Assembly (NCBI RefSeq): GCF_032362555.1
Contig: NC_083505.1
Span: 12,854,001 to 12,918,000 of the forward strand
DNA from: Amyelois transitella
Lineage: Eukaryota > Arthropoda > Insecta > Lepidoptera > Pyralidae
Direction: 5' to 3'
Length of the DNA stretch: 64,000 nt
Below the pieces are notes generated by a model. The model had not been told where the DNA came from and made no database searches. It worked only from the letters and a program-made list of their open reading frames with translations. This document shows, piece by piece, positions 50,501 to 60,402 of this stretch. A program made the position numbers and the translations under genes. Numbering within the stretch: position 1 is the stretch's first letter; every line of letters begins with the position of its first letter.

Positions 50501-53500
50501 CCACACGGCATGCAAATTATAAATCATGAATGATGTGTCAACAGCTCACGTAACTCTTACATACACTTGACAGTCCGGTTTTTGGCGAAAGAAAAAGGTT
50601 TGAGGTGCACTTTTTACATGTTATGCACAAAACTGGTGAATGCTGAACGTATGCATTTTTTAGGCTAAGCTATTTCCAAAATCGAGATTTTCAGAGAACT
50701 TTATTCATGATACACACATACCTACATATAATCACGCGGGGTAGGCACAGCTAAAAGTCTTGAAGACTGAAAAGCCACGTTCAGCTTTGTAGCTGTCTCC
50801 TACAAGAAGAATAAATACCAAGTTTATCTCTGCAAATCTCCATTTTGTATTTTTGGAGATTGGACTTAGTCGCCTTTTATGACATCCACGAGTAAAGATG
50901 TAGTGGACCTGTTCTATTAAAGTGCTAGGAACCACACGGCGTATTATTTAATATAGTTGTTCATGATATTTATTTTTTATTACAATTTCTCATTGTCAGG
51001 TACCTAAGTAGGTAGTGAATTAAAAACCTTTGATTTTTTTAAATTTAAACAGACAGTTATCAGCCCTTGCAACAGTATTTATTATCATTTAGAACGAATT
51101 TTAACTGTAGGATTCTATAATGGGAGGTTACCTACCACTACCTACTAACCTACACAGGTTACCAGCCGGGTGGGCTATACGCCTATTGGCCTGATGTTAA
51201 CAATTGAAAACAGTTTCTGACTCACACCGAAACAAATGTACAAACATTTCAACATGAAAGATACGCGTTGACCTTCCGTTAATTGACTAAGCAATAGTAA
51301 TAATATAAGATCATCGCTTATTTCATAATTAACGTAAAGTTATCTTCAATTTTTGTTTATCTTACAAAGATTGCATTCCCAACAGTAAAGACAATGACTT
51401 AATTACACGTGCGCGTGAGTTGGTTTCGCATGATCATTTCACAATTTACGACAAGTTTATTGATACTCTTGCCTCGGTAAGACTAGTTTTGTAGGGTGTG
51501 TTATCAGTGTCTCAGCCAGAACTGACATATTTACATACTGACATTAAAAATGCGAAAGTTATTGAGTATGTCAATATGGATGTTTGTTATTCTTTCACGC
51601 AAAAATTACTGAACCGATTACGATGAAATTTGGTATGTAGGTAGCTGAACACCCAGAATAACATATAGGCTACTTTTTATCCCGGAGTTCCCGCGGGATT
51701 GATAGGGTTTCCATACAGACGAAGTCGCGGGCGGCCTCTAGTCTCTCATAGTTTAGACCAGCACATAGCGGTAAATAGCATTGTACGTACATTACCTTGA
51801 TAGCTGATGTTGAAGAAAACATAGTTAACATGCACGCAGTCAGGCACGTGTTACCATGTCCATTAAAGATTAGATTCCAATCCTAAAAGAACCTAACTTA
51901 ACTTATCGAGAACGTGGTCATATAGGCGTTACCCGAGAGGAAACAATTAGGATTCACGGGAGAAGAGTCATTTCACAACAGCGACTCGAAATTGAATGCA
52001 TCTCACCTTGCTCTGACCTGAACCGACCCCAAGAACAGACTCCAAAGTCCATTTTACAAAGAGACGAATCAAATACTTACATTATCGTGCATGACTCGAC
52101 ATAAGTGTGAAGAACCTAACTTATCGTGAAAATGGTCATATAGGCGTTACCCGAGAGGAAGCAACTAGGATACACGGGAGGAGACATTACAAAACAGCGA
52201 CTCAAAATATAATGCATCTGACCTGAACTGAGCCCAAAGAACAGACTCCAAAGTCCATTTTACAAAGAGACGCATGAAATGTGTGTGATTTTTTGGCATT
52301 ATCTGATTCTACATGTTGATTTGTTCCAGGTGGCAGTTTCTCATAGGGCTGCTGTTGGTGGGAGCGGCGTTGGCGGCGGAGGCCGAGCAGGAGGACGACG
52401 TACCCGACGCAGGAGTCGACGGCGATGACTCTCTAACGCTCGATCAAGAGGTAGATAGTGCTCTCTCTCTCATTAATCTTATATGTATTTAAAATTCTCG
52501 TGTGACAATGGTCGTTCCCGTACTCTTCCGAAACGGCTTGAGCGATTCTCATGAAATTTTGTGTGTAATATTGAGTAGGTCTGAGAATCGGCCAACATCT
52601 ATTTTTTATACCCCTTAGTGATAAGGGTTGTCCAATTAAATTACTAAAATGTTACATGTGTACAATGAGAAAGTTCTTTCGTTTTATATAATAAAAATAT
52701 TTAAACGATTTGAGAATTTCCCATTTTCAAGTCCGTTACTGATACGTCAAGAAAGACTTTTAAATTTATATGCGGCAAACTTTGGCTTACAAATAAATAC
52801 CTATACACATCATGTTTCGTGTGTAAACTAGAATCTATAAAATGTGTGTAGTCGACGTCCAACAAAAATTAATTAACGCTATTCCTATCACCGCTCACTG
52901 CTCGTTATTAAACGGCAGCAGGAACTGCGGGCACTTTCAGATCTACAGCTTGATAACTTGTGATAGTATTCTGCAGTCTATCAATTAAAAGGCGGATTTG
53001 TTACTAAAATAAGAAGGTTCAGTTTAAATTGAAAATGTGAGAATTATTCTACAAAAAAAAAATTTCAAATGTAGAATTTTATTTTCAGAAGTGAGGAAAC
53101 CTGCACTGCCTATCTTTTATAGATTTACCTGCTTAATTATATGACCGTGAAGGGACTTCTGTGTAATTGCGGTCATACCTATTTGAGGCATCTGCCAAGG
53201 GAGAATGTGATCTGGACGGGACGAAGGCTAAAAGATAAAATTGATGATTAAAAGTGGTCAAAAATAGTCACAAATAGCCTCATCTAATAGAGAGGTTTGG
53301 ACGCAACAGGGACTAACACCCGGTGGAAGATGAATGATGATGATGAAATCAAGAGTCAAGGACACTAAACAACACCAACTATCACCTACTCTATATGTAA
53401 AGAAATAAAACTTACTTCAATCGGACACAATACGTTTGTCCGTGTGTTCGTGACAACGAATCGTGAGAGTCGATGCTTGATATCGATTAATACGATCAAT

Positions 53501-56500
53501 CGAACTAGATCTGCGATCAATCTTAATTATTCGTTTTGACACCACGCGGTCTTGACCTTGCCTAATGAACCATTCCGTGAACGGATACAGATATCTCAAG
53601 TCAAGACAGATTATGTCCTGACAAACGTTGAATCTGCAAAATTACGTAGGTATTATGTATGCCATATTAAGTGCCATTTTCACGAACGAAACGAGTCTTG
53701 AACTTACTTTGGGTAGTGGCAATTTGATAGCTTAATCTGTATCTTATAGGGCTTTTTTATATTTACGTTAAGCCTCTCCATCGAAACCATATCGGGACCG
53801 AAGAGATGGAAAGATAAAATAATACATAAGCCTTTAAAAAGTTCGTAAATGGACCTACTGGAGTCTGATATCTTTATAATAAACAGGTTAGTAAGTACTA
53901 TTCATATGTTTTATTCTAAGATTTTATTTGTATGTTACCTACTAATATACAGAAAATAAAACGAGATAACGAGTATAAAGAGAAATATTGACACCTGACT
54001 AGTTGTGGCATTTTAGGTATATTAGGTATATATAAAAAAAAACAATAGCACTTAGTACTGTCGTTAGACGAAAATCTAAAGAAAAACCGACTTTCCGTTT
54101 CAATATCAGTTGGTAACTGTGAAAAATATCGATTTTTTCGGCAATTATCAATTGACAGATGTCGTGAGATCAAAAGCACTAGGTGAGGTGCAATTTTGGT
54201 CGAGTTTCAAGTCAATGAACGAGGCAAGGTCGTCGGCAGTGAAAGTGGAAAGCAATAGGTACCCGATTTTGTTTATTCTTTTTCTGCATTTGAGTAAATC
54301 TAACATCGCCATGCTCCATTGAGTATTTGCGTGCTTATTGCGGAAATATTACGCATTTATAAAGCGAGAGTGCGTAGATTTGCCAAGAAAAGTAAAAAAA
54401 AATTCGTAACTAAATGTATTTACGGACATTTCATAAACATATCAGACTCCAGTAGGTCTATTTACAAAACTTTGTTAAGGCTTACTCGTGTGTATTATTT
54501 TACCTTTCTATATTTTCGGTCCCCAAAATGGTTTCGATGGAGGTCTAAATTTAATAAAAAAAAAAACCCTATAAGAGACATATTGAGCCACCAAATTACC
54601 CAAAGTTAAGTATTAAGAAAATCTTTTTTGTTTGGATTAATTTTTCCTACTTGTCACTTCTCGTTCATGTGAACTGCGAGGGTTTGACCATCTGCCAGCA
54701 TTCCATTCTATCCTCAGTTTGATGCAGGGCAATCAGTGCATTGAATCTGGTGGTGGCCTTTTTAGGGTTATTATATCGCATTGTTAATTAGGTAGGTACA
54801 TTACTTATTGCTTACAAACGAATTTTATCGTTCCAAATTCAAGATGAAATGGGAAATTCTTTCAAAAAATATACACTAATAATAGGTATTTCATAATAAC
54901 GGTACAATGATATAATACGGCAAAGAACATAATTACATACAGCCATACCTATCATCGCGTCGTCGCGACGCACGACCGCGCGTCTCCCGACTTTTTCACA
55001 CATTACTTACGCTTTTTTTGCGCGTTTCAATCAAACGTTACGTTTTTGCGTTAATTACTTACAAGCAATCACATAAATTATGTAATGCGGATCACACACA
55101 TTACCTATGAAATTACGAGGAAACGTTCAACTTTATGGTTCTCTACCAGCTACCGGTATGCTTTCATTGTTGTGTGAAAAAGTATAGACGAAACTTAAGG
55201 TGCTTTATTAGAAAAAACGTAAGGCGCAGCTAAGGCTTTGATCTATAATCGAAGTTGATTTCTGGACTTTTCTATAACTAATCATCCTCATTAGGTACCT
55301 GGCGTTAGTCCTGTTTGCGTCCACATCCTCATCTTTCTAGAGAGGAATCCAGGTTAAGCCTTTACCTAACCACGACACGATCCTGGCTGAAATAAGTCAG
55401 ATTTTTATTAGGATGACAATGAATAAATTAAATAAATTAATAATTAATAAGTGTAATATTTTGCCGTGTGGTTCTCGGTACCAATACAAAAAAGAATAGG
55501 ACCACTTCATTTCTATAGGATAGGCTTACAAACTTGAGATTCTTTTTTTAGGCGATGGGCTAGCAACCTGTCACTATTTGAATCTCAATTTTATCACTAA
55601 GCTGAACGTGGCCATTCAGTCTTTTCAAGACTGTTGGCTCTGTCTACCCCGCAAGGGATATAGACGTCATTATATGTATGTAATATTTTATTTCCCAGGA
55701 AACTCGAAACCTTAGGCCGCGCGCATACACTCCAACGGCCGCGTTCCCCAACGCGTTACCCAGCGGCTTCCGACCAACGCCTTCCCTGGCCGAGCTGGCG
55801 GGCTACCAGCAGCGGCAGCAGGAACAGCAGGAGACCTACTTGGTGCAGGCCCGGCCTACGCCCCAGCAGGTCTACTTGGAGGAGCAAAGACAGCCGAGTA
55901 GAGGTCCGCCACAGAGAAAGGTACCTATCTATACTAATATTATAAAGCCGAAGAGTTTGTTTGTTTGAACGCGCTAATCTCAGGAATTACTGGTTCGAAA
56001 TTCTTATTGTGTTGAATAGACCATTTATCGAGGAAGGCTTTAGGTTATATAACATCACGCTGCAACTATTAGTAGCGAAGAAATAATGGAAAATTTAAAA
56101 AAAACCTGGGGAAATAATTCATCCTTGAGGGCTTCAATGATGCCCAAAATACCTATTCCACACGGACGAAGTCGTGGGCACTGCTAGTTATGAATATTTT
56201 TGCATTAAGGCACGCCTGTTTTAGGATTATAAACTGGATCACTTCTATTTGTGTACACGTTTTTTTTTTGTTTTTATTGTTTGTAATCTGTTTGGAGTGG
56301 TAAATAAATAAATAAAAAAGGTAGTTTAGGGGCATCCCGGCCGAACCTTTTTCCTCTCTTTTGAAGTTCTTTTTTCGAGCTGAAACCCTGACTACTCCCT
56401 ATATTATTCTTAGTGCCATAAGGATAATATGTACGTGCATGAGTGTAAAGAAGAAAATTTCGAGAATGAATTTTGCAGAACAATCAAATGTACACCTTTA

Positions 56501-58819
56501 TAAGTATTTTCAATTACTTATCAGCTTAGATCTCTGCTAAGCAATCTAGAAATCTAAAACAAATAGCAAATCAGTGGTCGGTGTACGCTACTAGTGCAAT
56601 CCTATCTAAAATGCTCTCGAAATGAGAGAAAGTGTTGATTTTGAGCTCTCTCTCAAATGAGCTTCGATGAAGGCATTAACTTTCACACTTTTTGCCGTAT
56701 CTAGCTTTTTGTACTTGCATAATACCTTATCTTTAATGGGATCTATTTATGATATACATATGTAATTATGCTTGTAGAAGTCTAAAATCCGGTCAGTTAA
56801 AACATATTTTTTGGACTATGAGTGGTAATAAATTGTATACATCATTTAATAGACAAATCTTTTCTAATTCAATTGAGAAAATGACTTAGGTTCTCAAATG
56901 CCATGATAACGTTGGCGCTTTGATGGTCTCAAAATGGAACCCATACTAACCCCGTTCGAAATTGGAAGTTATTTCTTTTTTTTTATGAAAATAGGTTACC
57001 TACATTGGTGTTACATTTTATTAAAACCAGTGCTTTGCTTCCTGGTTACAGGTGTACAAGTGTCAGACTCCATATAAACTAATTTTTATTATACAATACA
57101 TTTAAGAAGTAATATAAGTTCATAATAAAATTTTTATGCAAGAAGATTATGGAGGCTCTTCTTTTTGAAGGTTCTCACTCCTTTAAATAAGTATTTATGT
57201 ACACATAAGTAAATAATTAACAAGAACATAGTTACTTACCAAATCTCTCCACATGTCAAACTAAACTTACCTTTATTAAGTACTTTCCAAAATAGGTAAC
57301 CTACTAAACAATCATTTTCTTCTTCCACAGCCGCAAGAGCAGCGCCATCTGCCGTCAAAGCTCCAACAGCAGCAGCAGCTCCAAGAAGTAGAGGAAGAGT
57401 TGGAGGAAGAAGAGAAAGAAGAGCCCGACCGTCTGTCTCAACTCCTGCAGCAGTCCAAATTTGACTGCGTCGGCAAACAGACTGGCTATTACGCGGACCA
57501 GGAGCTGAACTGTGAGGTGTTCCACTATTGCCAGGACAGCGTCAAGCACTCTTGGATCTGCCCTGACGGCTTCACTTTTCACCAGGTTAATATATTTTTT
57601 ATAGTACCATATTTCTTGCCGCATCTTATAGTCCTAAATTTTGACTGCGTAGGGGAACAGACGCGAAACAAGAGATAAATTGTGAATCCATAAATAATGG
57701 AATAGCATCAATAATCTTGGCCATAGCCTTCTACCAGGTAAATAGGACTCTGACCTAAGCTGAACTAGGTTAAGCATTCTTCGCCATAGCTTCACTTTGT
57801 ACCAGATGAAAACCATGATTTAAGATGGATTAAGCTTCTGCTGTCAACAGAGTCGTGAAGATCAATAGGATGTATTTCCGTGAAATTTTCTGACTTATCC
57901 CATTGGATCATGTTTTGAGACAGCCTTCAGTAAGCAACTAAGAGAAACGCCAGGACCAGAAACCCTCCTGGCTGCTTCCTCGATGATGCAATGTTCTCCT
58001 GCCAAACAGCATACCTTCAATTTTAGTTTTTATTGATATATTTTACCGTGTTTTACCGCAAACCTTTCTTACCGTTCCAGGTCCACCTGATCTGCATGCC
58101 GCCGACCCACGACAACATCTGCCAGAAGTCAGCCAAGTACCACTTCGTCAACGAGTACTTGTACCGGCCCATCAACGAGGAGGAAGTCCAGAGGAAACCC
58201 AACGTGTCCCTGAAGTATTCCGATAGGTATTACCCAGCTGAGGTCTATAATGACGACAGATATGACCAAGAAGAGGATGAGGTGAGGATTATTGTATTAT
58301 TTCAAGTATTTTTTTCTCTTGTCTTTGCGTGGTTCTAGTTAGGTATAGCCCTCTTCTTTAGTCCGAAGTAAGCTCTCGGCAGCCTCAGTTTTGATTTCCC
58401 ATGTGAAATATCATCTCTAGAAACATCGACCTTTTTTCTAACAACTTATAACAAGTGCTTAAGTTGTATATAAGATTTTATCTTCTGCCCCGTGCCCATG
58501 TAGTACCGGATTTCTTTAGATTATACCTTCGAGATAATAAAAGACAAAAGCATTTAATCTATAAGTGCTTAGTACTTACATAAAATTTTTAAAATAGGCA
58601 TTTTAGCAGACTGATTACCCTTGTCAAACCTTTCCATAGCATAAATTAATATTTTTCTTACCATTCCAGGATGAGCCCCCGCGCCGGCAGCCTGCCCCGC
58701 AGCCTCAACAAGCGAGGCCGTCTCCCCGGCCGCAGCCTCAGGTGTTCCATTCCGCAGAAGAGGTCAACATACCTCTAGGCCAGCGGCGCCCACAACGTCC
58801 TTACGACTTTGATTTCTAA
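35544..58819 (+). CDS. Cuticular protein analogous to peritrophin, one chitin-binding domain (CPAP1 class)
   Basis: Six exons: 35544-35554, 52330-52450, 55699-55920, 57331-57585, 58081-58281, 58670-58819. All are GT-AG and in phase, giving 319 residues. The signal peptide is residues 1-20 (WQFLIGLLLVGAALAA) and is split by the first intron after four codons. Then come an acidic stretch, a Pro/Gln-rich linker and an extremely acidic EEELEEEEKEE segment. One peritrophin-A (CBM14) domain lies at about 163-217 with six cysteines (164, 179, 185, 195, 208, 217; gaps 14-5-9-12-8). The Tyr/Asp-rich and Pro/Gln-rich tail ends PYDF. A single domain plus a secretion signal defines the CPAP1 family, extracellular chitin-binding proteins of cuticle. 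I cannot assign the subgroup letter. Intron 1 is 16.8 kb. Confidence 0.93.
36997..37263 (-). mobile_element. Helitron-like non-autonomous element
   Basis: Starts CTAGCTGTGCCCGAGATTTC after A and ends TAATATTAGTATAGA before T. Same family as 8223-8487. Confidence 0.8.
37500..37675. mobile_element. Fold-back MITE (GAGGGGTTAGTGCGAG family), copy 1
   Basis: GAGGGGTTAGTGCGAGTTCT at the left and GTCGCACTAACCCCTC at the right. The arms extend ~60 bp each (CTCGATCAAACGCGTCGAGC against GCTCGACGCGTATTATCGAG). A second copy is at 63715-63880. Confidence 0.9.
38030..38092 (-). mobile_element. Family B LINE 3' tip
   Basis: ACATACATACATAAAATCAC followed by GCCTCTTTCCCGGAGGGGTA, the reversed LINE end. Confidence 0.8.
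38105..38192 (+). repeat. Short tandem duplication
   Basis: Two ~45-bp units sharing TTAATTACTTATGTTCTCGG and TTAATTACTTATGTTTTCGG, each followed by AC. Confidence 0.7.
39066..39332 (-). mobile_element. Family A full-length copy
   Basis: Reversed copy, tail ACATACCTATACATATGG to head GGAACCACACGGCAC, followed by an ACAT repeat. Confidence 0.9.
39957..40202 (+). mobile_element. Family A copy
   Basis: GTGCCGTGTGGTTCCCGGCA to AACGTGATGATATGTATG with small internal losses. Confidence 0.9.
40786..40968 (-). mobile_element. Family B LINE fragment
   Basis: Reversed 3' end, from ACATACATACATAAAATCAC to TTTACCAGGACGTCCTTAG. Confidence 0.85.
41031..41292. mobile_element. Two family A pieces, head-to-head composite
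   Basis: 41031-41217 is a sense copy without its tail. It runs directly into a reversed 5' piece (41224-41292) ending GGAACCACACGGCAC. The composite therefore has family A heads at both outer ends. Confidence 0.75.
42230..42402 (+). mobile_element. Possible retroelement 3' end with CATTTT tail
   Basis: GTTTGTAAGTGCTCTCTGCA ... GCAGCAAATAAATC followed by ATTTTTCATTTTC repeats has the look of a non-LTR element 3' UTR and tail. No coding part seen. Confidence 0.35.
43258..43308 (+). mobile_element. Family A 3' fragment
   Basis: TCTTTTCTAAACTGTTGGCT, CTGTCTATTCCGTAAGGGAT. Confidence 0.65.
44250..44318. repeat. Perfect 32-bp inverted repeat (hairpin)
   Basis: The left arm 44250-44281 (starts AATAATAATTATTTGACCTC) and right arm 44287-44318 (starts ATGACAAATTTTGAGGTCAA) are exact reverse complements around a 5-nt loop. 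Confidence 0.95.
45360..45540 (-). mobile_element. Decayed family A copy
   Basis: ATACATATAATCCCG ... CTTGAAAAGACTGACAGGTT ... TTCCGGTAACCACACGGCA, reversed with deletions. Confidence 0.7.
45915..46075 (+). mobile_element. Decayed family A copy
   Basis: AATAGGACCTCTCTATCTCG, CCCATGGATGTCG and GGCGATGGGATAGCAACCTG; both ends are lost. Confidence 0.7.
46127..46393 (-). mobile_element. Helitron-like non-autonomous element
   Basis: CTAGCTGTGCCCGCGACTCC after A, to CAGCTTTATAATATTAGTAT. Same family as 8223-8487. Confidence 0.8.
46955..48269 (-). mobile_element. Mariner-type transposon, ~1.3 kb
   Basis: Diverged inverted ends (CTCTGTCAAGAAAGTA on the left; on the right, reversed, TTCAGTCAGAAAAGTA; 12 of 16 identical) bound a mariner transposase gene. 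TA dinucleotides flank the left end and lie close to the right end, as expected for mariner insertion. Confidence 0.85.
47004..48076 (-). pseudogene. Mariner transposase, disabled in its N-terminal part
   Basis: The open part (47915 down to 47004) is 303 codons and contains the whole catalytic domain. It shows the signatures TGDETW, HHDNAPSH and YSPDMAPADF; 34 residues separate the second and third catalytic Asp, so it is a D,D34D mariner. The gene once started at ATG 48076-48074. A frameshift just after the start (~48058) and an in-frame TAA at 47937-47939 interrupt the N-terminal DNA-binding region. The helix-turn-helix segment LREIATELSVSHESIRTIL is still in the open part. It sits antisense in CPAP1 intron 1 and is unlikely to make a full transposase. 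Confidence 0.93.
48697..48868 (+). mobile_element. Family A 5' part split by a LINE insertion
   Basis: GCCGTATCGTTCCCGGCATA to GGACCACTCCAT, then a LINE, then CACTCCATCTCTTTCTCATG to GTCGTAAAACG. Confidence 0.85.
48741..48829 (+). mobile_element. Family B LINE 3' tip with target-site duplication
   Basis: TGCAGAGATCGTGGCAAGTG to TTATATGTATGTATGTTT, flanked by CACTCCAT at 48733-48740 and 48830-48837. Confidence 0.88.
48872..49133 (-). mobile_element. Family A copy
   Basis: Reversed copy, ACATACATATATACAAATAA to GGTTACCACACGGCACT, directly after the split sense copy. Confidence 0.85.
49643..49845 (-). mobile_element. Helitron-like element, variant family
   Basis: Starts CTAGAGGCCGCCCGCGACTT and ends CGCATTTATAATATTAGTAG followed by GA. 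It shares the CTAG end, the GC hairpin and the TAATATTA end with the other family, but its body differs (AATTTCATCGTAATCGGTTC). A reversed second copy is at 51536-51741. Confidence 0.75.
50129..50425. mobile_element. Nested insertion with 23-bp hairpin and TCTAT tail
   Basis: AT-rich ~300-bp insertion in a family A copy. It begins with a perfect 23-bp hairpin (50134-50156 and 50161-50183) and ends AAGCAAATAAATA followed by 11 TCTAT units (50371-50425). The end looks like a LINE or SINE tail. Confidence 0.7.
50371..50425 (+). repeat. TCTAT microsatellite, 11 units
   Basis: Uninterrupted pentanucleotide run, probably grown from the tail of the nested element. Confidence 0.95.
50708..50940 (-). 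mobile_element. Decayed family A copy
   Basis: CACACATACCTACATATAAT, CACGCGGGGTAGGCACAG to TAGGAACCACACGGCG, reversed. Confidence 0.75.
51536..51741 (+). mobile_element. Helitron-like element, variant family
   Basis: AATGCGAAAGTTATTGAGTA to GACGAAGTCGCGGGCGGCCT, then CTAG before T. Reverse-oriented relative to 49643-49845. Confidence 0.75.
51887..52285 (+). repeat. Diverged ~222-bp tandem duplication
   Basis: GAACCTAACTTA at 51890 and 52112, CATATAGGCGTTACCCGAGA in both, and AACAGACTCCAAAGTCCATT in both. Two ~175-195-bp copies lie immediately upstream of CPAP1 exon 2. Confidence 0.88.
52495..52625 (+). repeat. Interspersed repeat fragment
   Basis: AACGGCTTGAGCGATTCTCA, TGAAATTTTGTGTGTAATAT and a TTTTTTATACCCC end are typical of a common insect repeat body; no second copy is in this window. 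Confidence 0.35.
53697..54612. mobile_element. ~0.9-kb element with ~190-bp inverted arms
   Basis: The left arm (about 53697-53885) and the reverse complement of the right arm (about 54425-54612) share long matches. Examples are ATCTTATAGGG/TCTTATAGGG, CTCCATCGAAACCAT, AAAATAATACA, TAAGCCTT and GACCTACTGGAGTCTGATAT. No transposase is visible in the ~540-bp centre. It is a long-TIR non-autonomous element or an inverted duplication in CPAP1 intron 2. Confidence 0.85.
55460..55683 (+). mobile_element. Family A copy
   Basis: GCCGTGTGGTTCTCGGTACC to GACGTCATTATATGTATG, missing a middle piece. The tail ends ~15 nt before CPAP1 exon 3 (55699). Confidence 0.9.
55928..56187 (+). mobile_element. Helitron-like non-autonomous element
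   Basis: TCTATACTAATATTATAAAG after A, to GGGCACTGCTAG before T, with hairpin ACGGACGAAGTCGTGGGC. It starts 7 nt after the donor of CPAP1 exon 3. Confidence 0.85.
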
Positions 58820-60402
58820 ACTAGAATAACACTCATTAGGAACCAAATTTAAAATGAGAACATTGCCATCTCAAAAAAAAATTGTCGGTAACAATGCGGT
58901 AACTGGATATTTTCGTATTTTTTTTAATCCTAGGGATTTTTGAACAACTTTAGGAACAAAATAATAAATTACTTATTTCAATGTAAATAACATGATTTGT
59001 CAAGTTTTTTGTGGCAGGTTAATATTTCTGTAGGTACTTTTAGAAATAAATATTGGTGCGCCCGAGCATTCGTTCGAAAATACATAAAGCGCGTAAATGA
59101 CGTTAGCTTACCATTATTGTTTTATGTCGGTTAAACATGTTGTAAAATTTATGATATTGTCGAAACGTATTCTTAGCTCTACCTAAGATACATACCTACT
59201 CTTACTCGTCACCTTGGTCCTGGTGACAGATTGTAATTAAGATGTATTTTAAGTAATTACTTATTTATGTTTGTACAATAATATATTTGTTTATTAAGTT
59301 ACAAATTAGTTCTAAGCTAGTCTTTGTGATAGCACTAAGAAAGGAAATAAACTTTTATGTAAAAATATTACTTTCATTTAACATAATAACCTATCTAGAT
59401 TCCTGTGCTTTTTGTTTAAACGTTTATAAAACGGTTTATCTAAGGGTAAGATTCTGTTCAATATTTAATACCTAGGCTATTTCGTTAAAAAAAAGATCAA
59501 ATGAAATGAAATCATAATTACCTTCTTATTAGTGAGGCTGTCAATTAGAACTATCTTATCTAAATGAAAAAAAAAACAAGCAGCTAGCACACACTTTAAA
59601 TTAATTTGCAATTTCTTAGGCGCCTTTTACAATATCTACGGGAATCATCAAAGTGAGGTAGTCAACTCCGGGCTGTGGAGAAGCATTACCTAGGGAGTCC
59701 CAGTTGCGTCCCTAGTAGGGACGCAACCCGGAACACACATCATGGAACATAGATGATCGATCATACATTATACAGTGATATAATTGCGTCTTTATCCTTT
59801 ATGGGGTAGACAGAGTCAAGAGCCTCGAAAAGACTGAAAGATCACTTTCAGACCAAGTTCAGATGTATGGCTTGATAGATTAAGATTAAAATAGTGACAG
59901 TTGATAATAGATATCTATATTATGATGACCTCATAACGATCTTAGGATGTAACGCAATGGGTACTTTTAAACACTACAATTTTGGTAACCACATAATATT
60001 ATTTGAGCATTCAGAAATGAGAAGGTCTTTTGATGAACTTTTGGATGAAATAAATTCATAACAAAGCTACATATTTTTTGACAAAATAAGTATCTAATCT
60101 GGTGAATTCAAATTTATACAAAAACTTTGTAGGTACATTAGTTGGCAATATAATGTAAAAACTAGAAGTTATAAGGGATGTTCCCTTTGATTGATGAACA
60201 TCCATACCCACATACATACAGGTTAGTCATTACCCTGGTTTTTGTTTAGCCGTAGGTAGTCGGTTAAAAAATAACATCAACGTTTATTTGTCAATGTCAA
60301 TAATTTTTTGATAAGACAGCTGTACGTCACTGTCAAAGTCAGATGACTGCAGACTTGTTATTGTTTTGTTTTGGTTCTTGATCAAAAATAAACAATGTAA
60401 AA
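58820..60402. other. Intergenic, no gene seen
   Basis: Contains the CPAP1 3' UTR (candidate AATAAA near 58965 and 59045), a perfect 12-bp-arm palindrome at 59703-59727, a family A fragment at 59768-59905 and the upstream region of the metallophosphoesterase gene. No convincing ORF. Confidence 0.5.
59768..59905 (-). mobile_element. Decayed family A 3' half
   Basis: TTGCGTCTTTATCCTTTATG, GGGTAGACAGAGTCAAGAGC, reversed. Confidence 0.7.

Larger units (their letters stand above)
49970..50516 (-). mobile_element. Family A copy split by another insertion
   Basis: The tail half 49970-50128 and head half 50426-50516 belong to one reversed copy. ~300 bp of unrelated sequence separates them. Confidence 0.88.
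35555..52329 (+). other. 16.8-kb first intron of the CPAP1 gene
   Basis: No coding exon is needed here: the 11-nt coding end of exon 1 joins exon 2 in phase. It contains two Helitron copies plus two of a variant, a fold-back MITE, a decayed mariner, LINE and family A copies, a perfect 32-bp hairpin (44250) and a tandem duplication before exon 2. The stretches 35600-36990, 38400-39060, 41300-42200 and 43300-44240 show only AT-rich unique DNA. An unrecognised enhancer or nested gene cannot be excluded. Confidence 0.7.

Noticed and set aside
53916-54609. Several 70-96-codon ORFs
   Set aside because: They fall within the long inverted-repeat element, have no motifs and are AT-driven.
57355-57624. 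89-codon minus-strand ORF with a Leu/Phe run
   Set aside because: It is the antisense of the acidic Glu-rich segment in CPAP1 exon 4.
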